Source: Fictibacillus nanhaiensis (lineage in GTDB: Bacteria; Bacillota; Bacilli; Bacillales; Fictibacillaceae). From it: DNA of 64,000 nucleotides. The stretch lies in assembly GCF_019801215.1 (NCBI RefSeq), contig NZ_JAHVJO010000001.1, forward strand, positions 1,488,001 to 1,552,000. The letters run 5' to 3'. Below are positions 58,332 to 64,000 of this stretch, piece by piece. Positions within the stretch are counted from its first letter, which is position 1, and every line of letters begins with the position of its first letter. The position numbers were made by a program, and so were the translations under genes. The notes below the pieces were generated by a model. That model saw nothing but the letters and a program-made list of their open reading frames with translations. It had not been told where the DNA came from and did not search any database.

Positions 58332-58680
58332 TGAATTCCTTCAATTTTACGGCATCCGATTCATCCAGCTCGCCATGCCTATTCTGATTTGAGTCAACAA
58401 TTCCAGTATTCATATCCTGATTAAACCAAATCCGATATTCTTCTAATTTTTCAGGTTCGTTCGGATCCAACTGATAAAAGAATGTAAGCATCACGTCTTC
58501 TTTTCTCGTCATCTCCACCTTGGCGTTTTCCCATTCCACCTTACTCATGATTCTCTCAATCGTCTTAATCTCGTTCTCATCTACGATCTTATTTTCCTCT
58601 GAACGATTCTTGCCTTTCTGATAATCAATTCGAAGCAACTTTTTCTCATTGCAACCAACTAATCCGATTAATAGGACCAA
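58324..58680 (-). CDS. Small lipoprotein, start uncertain
   Basis: The visible frame from TTG 58680 gives 118 residues. The lipobox GLVGC is only nine residues in, too short a signal peptide. In frame upstream, CTG 58704 (IRSWFVILVLLIGLVGC) would give a proper signal with Arg and would overlap the GNAT stop, so that is the likelier start. The mature part is charged (NEKKLLRIDYQKGKNRSEENKIVDENEIKTIERIMSKVEW), with a beta-rich C-terminus. Family unknown. It sits directly after the GNAT gene and overlaps the NERD gene end to end (convergent, 8 bases). Confidence 0.65.
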   Translation of the reverse strand: MVLLIGLVGCNEKKLLRIDYQKGKNRSEENKIVDENEIKTIERIMSKVEWENAKVEMTRKEDVMLTFFYQLDPNEPEKLEEYRIWFNQDMNTGIVDSNQNRHGELDESDAVKLKEFIK

Positions 58681-58696
58681 AATGACAAACCAACTT

Positions 58697-59260
58697 CTAA
58701 TCAGCCGGATTAATAATCGCCATCAACTGGTGATCTTCCCACTTTCCGTTAATCTTTACATTTTTGCGGGCGAGCCCTTCTTTTTCAAAGCCTGCTTTTT
58801 CTAACACCCGAATGGAACTTTTATTATGAGGCATGACTCCTGCTTCAACCCTATGTAGATCTAATTCTTCAAACGCGTATTTGACAATCATCTTCAAGGC
58901 TTCAGTCGTAAAGCCCTTTCCATTATGCTTTTCATCTAAAAAATATCCAACAAACGCACTTTGAATGGATCCGCGCATGACTGCGAACAGATTAATCGTA
59001 CCAATCAAATCATCTTCATTTGTAAAAATACCAAAGAAATAGTCCATATCCTGCTCAGCGTTCTCAACGAGCGTTTGCAGCCGTTTCTGCTGACTTTCAA
59101 GAGTGTAGAAATCAGCAGAGCGTTCCATTGCAAACTTTTGAAAAAACTCTTTGTTTTCGACCAATAGTTGCAGCATTTCTTCCGCATCATCAACATGTAG
59201 TAATCTAATATAAATGTTCTGTCCAGATAGCATTTGTTTTACATCAATACTTTGGTTCAT
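58697..59260 (-). CDS. GNAT N-acetyltransferase, RimL/YdaF-like
   Basis: 187 residues from ATG 59260 (GAGGA 6 bases upstream); an ATG at 59266 touches that site. GNAT blocks: IYIRLLHVDDAEEMLQLLVENKEFFQKF, VGYFLDEKHNGKGFTTEALKMIVKYAFEELDLHRVEAGVMPHNKSSIRVLEKAGF and WEDHQLMAIINPAD. It resembles B. subtilis YdaF, a ribosomal-protein or general acetyltransferase. Followed immediately by a lipoprotein gene on the same strand. Confidence 0.88.
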   Translation of the reverse strand: MNQSIDVKQMLSGQNIYIRLLHVDDAEEMLQLLVENKEFFQKFAMERSADFYTLESQQKRLQTLVENAEQDMDYFFGIFTNEDDLIGTINLFAVMRGSIQSAFVGYFLDEKHNGKGFTTEALKMIVKYAFEELDLHRVEAGVMPHNKSSIRVLEKAGFEKEGLARKNVKINGKWEDHQLMAIINPAD

Positions 59261-59315
59261 TTTCATTCCTCATTTCTTCTCTATATTCAATCTCGTGTTT
59301 TGTATCGTAAATGTG

Positions 59316-59436
59316 CTAGTCCTTCATCACATCAATCTGTCTCCCCATTGTGATGTCATCATAAGGCGTATATTTATTAGAAGGCATCTTGCGTTTAAAA
59401 AACGATGGTGTAGGAGAGAATACCTGCAACAGTCAT
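59316..59436 (-). pseudogene. Frameshifted small membrane protein (DUF3951-like)
   Basis: ATG 59436 follows AGGAGG at ideal spacing but stops after 13 codons (MTVAGILSYTIVF). One base further in frame, coding sense continues as KRKMPSNKYTPYDDITMG to TAG 59316. A T-run at the junction has one T too many (or two too few). The joined product, about 39 residues with one membrane helix and a 'YTPYDDI' tail, resembles the small DUF3951 proteins of Bacillaceae. It is either a recent pseudogene, programmed slippage or a sequencing error. Confidence 0.5.
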
Positions 59437-59467
59437 CGTCTATCCTCCTGTTCGTGAGCGTCTCACT

Positions 59468-59716
59468 CTATACGTCCTCATGCCTTTTCTTAGAGGCGTT
59501 CTTCTCATTACCTCTTTTAAAGTTGCCTGTCACTTTTGCTAGAATCAGCTGCACTTCATGATCTGTTGAGGCTTGCTCGATTCTCTTCAGAATTTTCTCC
59601 GCTTCCTTACCCTTTAATGTCGTTACTGTCTTGCCGTTATACTCAATAAAAATTGTACTGTTCTTCGTTACCCTATAAGTAAAAACCTCTTCTTCCAACC
59701 GTTTTCGCTTATCCAT
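59468..59716 (-). CDS. Hypothetical protein, 82 aa
   Basis: ATG 59716 with TTGGGGAAT just upstream. A short charged N-terminus leads to a beta-hairpin (FTYRVTKNSTIFIEYNGKTVTTLKGKEAEKILKRIEQASTDHEVQLILAKVTGNFKRGNEKN) and a basic tail. This layout is common for small Bacillus proteins of unknown role that bind RNA or ribosomes; no family recognised. The gap to the next gene contains an inverted repeat. Confidence 0.65.
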   Translation of the reverse strand: MDKRKRLEEEVFTYRVTKNSTIFIEYNGKTVTTLKGKEAEKILKRIEQASTDHEVQLILAKVTGNFKRGNEKNASKKRHEDV

Positions 59717-59924
59717 ATTCCCCAATTTGCTATTCTCCTATCATACAGTCAACGTTTACTTGAGTACCTTATACAGCCTCAGATCGGCTCACCAACTTAC
59801 CATCAATGAAGACGTTCACTACATATTGCTACTTAATAGAGTCATATCTCTTCTACAATACAATGGGTCATATTTCACCAACCATCGAAGGATTATGCCA
59901 GTAATTTACAGTTTCTTTTTCTTT

Positions 59925-59952
59925 TATAACTAAGTATGTTATGATAGTTATA
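59925..59952. promoter_or_regulatory. Inverted repeat upstream of cREC gene
   Basis: TATAACTA, 12 bases, TAGTTATA: 8-bp perfect arms with a 20-bp centre-to-centre distance, about two helical turns. It lies 67 bases before the cREC gene and may be its operator. The rest of 59717-60018 shows no gene. Confidence 0.5.
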
Positions 59953-60018
59953 TTACTAAAACTTAGGGCTTTCGACTTTTCTTAGTCACCCTCCGTTCAT
60001 GGAAGGGAGTGCAAGAAA

Positions 60019-60390
60019 ATGGAGAAAATCAGTGTATTTATGGACGATTACCGTAGTCCACCAGAGGGTTATGTATTTGTCGAGACCATCGACGAGTGCA
60101 TTGAACTATTGCGAAAATTCGATATCGAACATCTGTCATTGGACCATGACCTGTTGAGTAAAACTAGAAATGGCACCATGCTTGTCCAAATCATGATAGA
60201 AGAGAAACTTTTCGCAAATCGCATTACCATACACTCGGCGAATTCAGTTGCCGGAAAAGGCATGTATAACCATTTAAAACAAGCACAACATGATCTTATA
60301 ATGCCTCCAACCATTATAGTTTCCTTACGTCCACTGCCTCTTAAATTCTTCCCGCCACGTGTCCTGCAGCATTATCTGGAAGTGAGATAA
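60019..60390 (+). CDS. cREC (cyclic-phosphate-processing receiver) domain protein
   Basis: 123 residues; ATG 60019 after GGAAGGGAG. The pattern ISVFMDDYRSPPEGYVFVETIDECIELLRKFDIEHLSLDHDL (acidic pair Asp9/Asp10, then Asp42-His43-Asp44) with ITIHSANSVAGKGMYNHLKQA matches the receiver-like 'cREC' family. It lacks the phospho-relay Lys of ordinary receivers. The family is predicted, by context analysis only, to process cyclic phosphates on RNA or nucleotides. It stands alone, near a T-box/HIT operon on the other strand. Confidence 0.78.
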   Translation: MEKISVFMDDYRSPPEGYVFVETIDECIELLRKFDIEHLSLDHDLLSKTRNGTMLVQIMIEEKLFANRITIHSANSVAGKGMYNHLKQAQHDLIMPPTIIVSLRPLPLKFFPPRVLQHYLEVR

Positions 60391-60456
60391 CTCACAATTT
60401 ACTCATTCACAATTCTTATTAGCATAAACTGAGGAAACAGCTACAGTTTACATTCA

Positions 60457-61254
60457 TCAAAGATCACTAGGCATAGTAGCCGTTTCCTCAATATTAACAC
60501 ACCAAGAGATAATTGTTGTACTGTCCCTCACACCGCTTCTTTTTACTTCTTCTAATAATTTCTGGACTCCTTCATGAACACTGACACCTTTACAAACATC
60601 TTCTACCGCTTTAGGATCTGCAAACGATACACCCGGACATTCTGTCAATCCATCCGTTGTCATAAAAATCCAGTTATCACCATGCCGTAATTCTTTTTTT
60701 CCAGTGCTGTAACAAGGAACAGCCATCTCAAACGTATTGACTTCACCCACCCATTCGTAAAAGCTTCTCTGATTCAACTGTCTTTCACCAAGCGCAATCA
60801 GCTCTGGATGAAACATATGCAAAATGCAGTCTCCAATTGAAAACCACCACAAGTATTTTTCTTTTCGAATCACGATCATACAAGCCGTTTCTCCTATCGT
60901 TCTTCGACATGCCTCCATGAAATCGGGTTCTTGAAAAACGTCTAAAATAAGGGTATCCATTCTTTTTAACGCCTCACCCACTGGCAACAACAGCACCCTC
61001 TGAATCTCATGTTTGTTTTTATTAAATTGATTAATCACCAACTCAACACTAGACGCGGTCTTGTGGCCATCAAGAATCATAGAGAACTCCCAATCGGCAC
61101 TTTCATTCATCCAAACCAGGCACCCATCTTCGTTTTTATACTGTCCAACTGAAGAGTTTCCACCGAACCTGCCCACTGCAATGGAACCTATTAAACTTAC
61201 ATCTAAGTTATCAACGAAATGCTTCTCACTACCCGTCCGGCTCCACTCATTCAT
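60457..61254 (-). CDS. PP2C-like serine/threonine phosphatase
   Basis: 265 residues; ATG 61254 with GGAGG upstream, overlapping the HIT gene by 8 bases. PP2C motifs: FSMILDGHKTASS (metal Asp, DGH), ACRRTIGETACMIVIR, LWWFSIGDC (GD), NWIFMTTDG (DG) and GVRDSTTIISW (D). Overall it is a shortened PP2C/PPM domain, lacking the usual first acidic strand in its classic form. It removes phosphate from Ser/Thr or acts on a protein partner. It is the second gene of the T-box-controlled operon with HIT. Confidence 0.8.
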   Translation of the reverse strand: MNEWSRTGSEKHFVDNLDVSLIGSIAVGRFGGNSSVGQYKNEDGCLVWMNESADWEFSMILDGHKTASSVELVINQFNKNKHEIQRVLLLPVGEALKRMDTLILDVFQEPDFMEACRRTIGETACMIVIRKEKYLWWFSIGDCILHMFHPELIALGERQLNQRSFYEWVGEVNTFEMAVPCYSTGKKELRHGDNWIFMTTDGLTECPGVSFADPKAVEDVCKGVSVHEGVQKLLEEVKRSGVRDSTTIISWCVNIEETATMPSDL

Positions 61255-61699
61255 AAGGATGTTCCTCCAAATAATTCTTTATCCGCTCACACACTTTAAC
61301 AATCTCATCGTTCTTCCCAAAAGGGGCTTCCGGCCAATCGTACACTTCCCACGGACCCCAATGTTCTTTAGGCGTATTTTGATAGCGCGGAATAATATGC
61401 ATATGCAGATGAGGAACAGAATTACCTGAAACGACGGAATAAATATGTTCAGCATTCTCCGTTTCTTTGATGGCTTTACTTATTCTTGCCATGATGACGC
61501 CGAACGCTTTAGCTTCATCCATTGTCATGTCACCTAGAGAAGGAGCGTGCCGCATAAGGTCAATCATAATATGTCCTAAATAAGAAGGTTTTTCACCGTT
61601 ATCAATATGGCCGACGTATACAAAATCGTCTTCAAAGATCATAACTCCTGATGTCTCCAAATTACCTTTATGCTTGTTACAGATAAAACAATCTTCCAT
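61247..61699 (-). CDS. HIT-family nucleotidyl hydrolase
   Basis: 150 residues from ATG 61699, 8 bases after GGGAG. ATG 61705 and GTG 61708 are nearer the site and less likely. A zinc-type N-terminus (MEDCFICNKHKG) and the histidine triad in HLHMHIIPR (positions around 100) mark the HIT superfamily. Such enzymes cut AMP from adenylated molecules: Ap4A, aminoacyl-AMP, AMP-lysine. It is first in an operon with a PP2C-like gene and sits behind a T-box leader, unusual for HIT genes. Confidence 0.92.
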   Translation of the reverse strand: MEDCFICNKHKGNLETSGVMIFEDDFVYVGHIDNGEKPSYLGHIMIDLMRHAPSLGDMTMDEAKAFGVIMARISKAIKETENAEHIYSVVSGNSVPHLHMHIIPRYQNTPKEHWGPWEVYDWPEAPFGKNDEIVKVCERIKNYLEEHPYE

Positions 61700-61720
61700 T
61701 TTCATCACTCCCTATAAAAT

Positions 61721-61978
61721 AAAAAAGCCCATCATCTCTAAAGAGACGATAGGCTAATCCTAACATGGTACCACTCTTCTTGATTTGCCTACATCTATAC
61801 TGCAAATCTTCTCAAGACTCTATCACGGGAGTTAACCGTTCAAACCTATAAAATCAGCCTGACCACTCCTAGGCGAGTTCGGGAATTTGATTGACTGCCT
61901 TTCACCAAATCAGCAGCTCTCTTAACAACAGACACTCCTTACTACTCCTAATCACAGCGTTTCTTATATGGAAAACTT
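61721..61978 (-). promoter_or_regulatory. T-box riboswitch upstream of the HIT-PP2C operon
   Basis: A leader of about 258 nt on the minus strand. Stem I begins GATTAGGAGTAGTAA and carries the distal-loop sequence AGAGAGCTGCTGATTTGGTG. The specifier region reads GAACTCGCC (61880-61872), giving CUC at 61877-61875, probably leucine. The T-box proper is GAGTGGTACCATG (61776-61764), whose UGGU pairs with the tRNA acceptor end. A 13-bp terminator AGCCTATCGTCTC / GAGATGATGGGCT with six T (61755-61721) follows. Uncharged tRNA would favour the antiterminator and switch the operon on. Confidence 0.9.
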
Positions 61979-61984
61979 TTACTT

Positions 61985-62013
61985 ATCATAGGGCTTATTG
62001 GAAAATCTGTCAA
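61985..62013 (-). promoter_or_regulatory. Promoter of the T-box transcript
   Basis: -35 TTGACA (62013-62008), 17 bases, -10 TATGAT (61990-61985) on the minus strand. Near-consensus sigma-A. Confidence 0.9.
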
Positions 62014-62025
62014 TAACAATTTACG

Positions 62026-62063
62026 TTAAAGTGTACTTTAAGACTTTTTGCAGGAGTGTACTC
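62026..62063. promoter_or_regulatory. Two palindromes sharing the AGTGTACT core
   Basis: TTAAAGTGTACTTTAA (62026-62041) and GAGTGTACTC (62054-62063), cores 25 bases apart. They lie between the T-box promoter and the VOC gene on the plus strand, where operators of the VOC gene are expected. Confidence 0.6.
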
Positions 62064-62107
62064 ATAAATAGCGAAATATAGTTTAGAAATTTTTTTAGGA
62101 GGTTCCT

Positions 62108-62512
62108 ATGTCCACATTTGTTTCTCATGTTGCTACTCTTGAAGTGCCTGTAAGTAATCTTGAAAATTCAATAGCGTTTTATGTAGAGGTTCTAGGTGTT
62201 GAGGTCGAATTTAAAGGCGAGAAAAACGCGATGCTTACGTTTAAGAAAAAAGGAGTCCCGACGTTTTTTTTAGTTGAAACTGATCCAGCAGAAGGTAAAG
62301 GGATTGCATTTAAAAACACAAATAATGATGTAGTACATAGCATAATCGATTTCTATACACCTGAATTAAAGAATTTCTATACTTGGCTAAAAGAGAAAAA
62401 CATAGAAGTCGGTCCCCTAAACGTTAATTCTAATGAAGTAGGCGGTTTTGGTTTTAAGGATCCCGATGGAAATTTGTTAAGTGCAACTAACTTTCTGCAT
62501 GAAGGGCAATAG
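62108..62512 (+). CDS. VOC family protein
   Basis: 134 residues; ATG 62108 after AGGAGG. Two VOC repeats: HVATLEVPVSNLENSIAFYVEVLGVEVEFKGEKNAMLTFKKKGVPTFFLVETDP and HSIIDFYTPELKNFYTWLKEKNIEVGPLNVNSNEVGGFGFKDPDGNLLSATNF. The DPDGN end is the family signature. The catalytic metal residues are only partly conserved, so a binding role is possible. Palindromes upstream suggest dedicated control. Own terminator. Confidence 0.87.
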   Translation: MSTFVSHVATLEVPVSNLENSIAFYVEVLGVEVEFKGEKNAMLTFKKKGVPTFFLVETDPAEGKGIAFKNTNNDVVHSIIDFYTPELKNFYTWLKEKNIEVGPLNVNSNEVGGFGFKDPDGNLLSATNFLHEGQ

Positions 62513-62521
62513 TCCAATAAG

Positions 62522-62549
62522 ACCGCCAAAATCTTTTGGTGGTTTTTTT
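62522..62549. terminator. Terminator between convergent genes
   Basis: ACCGCCAAAA, loop TC, TTTTGGTGGT and six T. Confidence 0.9.
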
Positions 62550-63408
62550 ATATACCTGAAGCCACCGATTTTTGATCTATCCATTCTTTAATTTGTCCTT
62601 CAAATTCTTCTTCTTTCCAGGCAATTACAGCATTTAATTCGCCTAATCTATTTATTTGATATTGGAAAAATTGATCTCCAACATAATAGGCTAACCTACT
62701 ATAACCAAATTTTTTACCACCATTGATTGAAAACCATTCCTGAAACAGTGATTGGGGAGATAGGTTAGCATAATCTTTTGCAAACTCTTCAAAAATTTCT
62801 TTTTTATTTTTCACTGCAAATGTTAACCAATCATAGCCTTCACCGTTAAATGAAAAATAAATAGAAGGGTGTAAATTAACTGCTGTTTGTCTGGAAAAAT
62901 GAGTAGCTGCTCCTTCTTGGTTAAGCCATGTGAGAGGATTGTTCCATTTAAGTTTTGACCAATCCATACCCGCTTCATTTGATATGATGTTTTGTGCAGC
63001 ATGACCAAATTCATGTGCTACGATTGTTTTTAAATGGTCAGGGTCTGGAGAGAGTTTCTCTAATGCAAAGGTGATGTTAGGAATAATTTGTCTGTGTGTA
63101 TAGGCATTTGATCCGAATCCTCCAACTATCAAATTGATATCAACCGGAAATGTAATTTGGTACAACCGGTAGTATTCTTCAGATACTTCTTTAATAATTG
63201 GGATTATTGCTTCATGAACCTGTCGTATTAATGAAAAACACTCAGAGTATTTTGCTATGGATAAATTAAGTCTTTCTTCGGTGTTCTTGCAGTGATACGT
63301 AAAATATTCTTGAAATATTTGTGGATACTTCTCATAGTAGCTCTTTAAAAATTCTAAAGAAGGATGAAAATTACTAGTAAAATAGGAAACAGTATCAATT
63401 ATTTTCAT
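62548..63408 (-). CDS. Putative zinc aminopeptidase-like (gluzincin) protein
   Basis: 286 residues; ATG 63408 with GGAGG 10 bases upstream. A helical N-terminal half is followed by a zinc motif HEFGHAAQN near residue 131, with the third ligand Glu in NQEGAATHFSR about 30 residues later. This is the gluzincin arrangement (HExxH + E). LIVGGFGSNAYTH before it is also conserved in such proteins. No signal peptide, so it should be cytoplasmic. The family resembles the 'DUF2268-like predicted Zn protease' group; the substrate is unknown. Lone gene. Confidence 0.75.
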   Translation of the reverse strand: MKIIDTVSYFTSNFHPSLEFLKSYYEKYPQIFQEYFTYHCKNTEERLNLSIAKYSECFSLIRQVHEAIIPIIKEVSEEYYRLYQITFPVDINLIVGGFGSNAYTHRQIIPNITFALEKLSPDPDHLKTIVAHEFGHAAQNIISNEAGMDWSKLKWNNPLTWLNQEGAATHFSRQTAVNLHPSIYFSFNGEGYDWLTFAVKNKKEIFEEFAKDYANLSPQSLFQEWFSINGGKKFGYSRLAYYVGDQFFQYQINRLGELNAVIAWKEEEFEGQIKEWIDQKSVASGI

Positions 63409-63510
63409 ATGCTACATTCCTCCAGAATACTTTGTTGATTCGTAATCTCTAATACTCTTGAGAGCTCTTCTTTTCTTCTAAAAACAAACTGTTTGGTAAC
63501 ACTAGGATCT

Positions 63511-63948
63511 CTATCTCTTCTCTTTTAAGATCAAATCACTAGTTCCCAAGTCTACCATCTTCTCTAGAGGTAATCCTGCTTCAATATAACTTCTTACTAA
63601 TTTCCAATCACCATTCTCATATCGAAATGTTTCAAAAAACAAATTTGCGGTTTCTAATTTTTTCCCATCAACAACGAGCGTAGCCCATAATATGACCATT
63701 ACCTCATCATTTCTTAATGGAATAACCCCCACTTCGGTTAACATCCACTCTGCATCATGATTTTTAACATAATTGAAAGCTTGTTCCCAGCCATCTATTG
63801 ATTCTTTGTAACCAAAGTTCACTTTTTCCTGATTTCTAATTTCTTGTGCCTCGTAATTGTTACAAATCATTTCTCTTAACTCTGAAATAGAGGAATTTCT
63901 CCATGTTTCTTTGAATTTTTCTATAAACTCCCTAAACGATTCTTTCAT
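63511..63948 (-). CDS. NTF2-like (SnoaL/DUF4440-type) protein
   Basis: 145 residues; ATG 63948 after AAGGAGG. The pattern fits the NTF2-like cone-shaped fold: FREFIEKFKETWRNSSISELREMI, IDGWEQAFNYVK, AEWMLTEVGVIPLRNDEVMVILWATLVVDGKKLETANLFFETFRYENGDWKLVRSYIE. The final 'F.. ..GDWKLVRSY' strand is the family hallmark. Such proteins are enzymes or binding proteins for small ligands. Substrate unknown. Confidence 0.8.
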   Translation of the reverse strand: MKESFREFIEKFKETWRNSSISELREMICNNYEAQEIRNQEKVNFGYKESIDGWEQAFNYVKNHDAEWMLTEVGVIPLRNDEVMVILWATLVVDGKKLETANLFFETFRYENGDWKLVRSYIEAGLPLEKMVDLGTSDLILKEKR

Positions 63949-64000
63949 GCTTCCTCCTTAAAATCCCTCAGTCTCTCGCATTCCACCATCCGAAATCAGC

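Noticed and set aside
57402-60390. NERD, GNAT, lipoprotein and cREC genes as a defence island
   Set aside because: They are on both strands, in separate transcripts, with no recognised effector or mobility gene.

Overview
The window is AT-rich (roughly 40% GC) and densely coded on both strands. It looks like chromosome from a spore-forming, low-GC Firmicute of the family Bacillaceae. Evidence includes a YteA-type zinc-finger protein, a CotF-like spore coat protein, a clear ComK homologue, an Fbp-type small protein, YitT, DUF421/YetF, an IspA-type intracellular subtilisin, a T-box leader, strong GGAGG ribosome binding sites and frequent TTG/GTG starts. A genus such as Fictibacillus would fit, but the sequence alone does not prove it. 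I saw no rRNA, tRNA, CRISPR array, prophage or intact insertion sequence.

Layout. 0-12 kb: partial yteA, an HD-GYP c-di-GMP phosphodiesterase candidate, GNAT enzymes, a PD-(D/E)XK-like protein, a site-2-type protease, an NlpC/P60 cell-wall hydrolase, a HAD-IIIA phosphatase-like protein, YitT, a Nif3-like protein and small hypotheticals. 12-19 kb: an AGCS sodium:amino-acid symporter, a perfectly phased 20-bp tandem repeat, an FbpA-like small protein, a GNAT enzyme with a possible leader peptide, an MscS channel, and bioY-bioB behind a promoter overlapping a BirA-like operator. 19-29 kb: a frameshifted small gene, a CobW GTPase, a thioredoxin-like protein, a YjlB-like cupin, a metallo-beta-lactamase fold protein, two subtilases (intracellular and secreted), a PAPS sulfotransferase-like protein and a peroxiredoxin. 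29-36 kb: an ABC exporter with its TetR regulator and two operator palindromes around the promoter, two VOC proteins, a metallo-hydrolase and an acyl-CoA dehydrogenase. 36-41 kb: a secreted protein of eight 28-residue repeats, an OmpR-type two-component system, then a promoter with a LexA-type box in its spacer followed by a short two-hairpin RNA candidate. 41-50 kb: an MFS transporter, an NrnB-like DHH nuclease, a coat protein, a LysE exporter, a YqcI/YcgG haem-enzyme homologue, an ADI/DDAH-fold guanidino hydrolase, an alpha/beta hydrolase and ComK. 50-54 kb: cyanophycinase and cyanophycin synthetase behind a leader with a terminator-like hairpin. 54-64 kb: small and hypothetical genes, a NERD protein, a cREC receiver protein, and a HIT hydrolase-PP2C phosphatase operon controlled by a T-box riboswitch.

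How it fits together. Three parts concern arginine-like or amino-acid nitrogen. cphBA should store and release Asp-Arg polymer. LysE/YcgG/ADI-like/hydrolase resembles an oxidative guanidino-amino-acid pathway. The T-box links a nucleotidyl hydrolase and a phosphatase to uncharged tRNA. The most novel candidates are (1) the T-box-controlled HIT-PP2C operon, (2) the LexA-box small RNA at 39.6 kb, (3) the LysE-YcgG-guanidinohydrolase cluster, and (4) the repeat-protein/two-component module.

All family calls were made by reading motifs. No database search was run.
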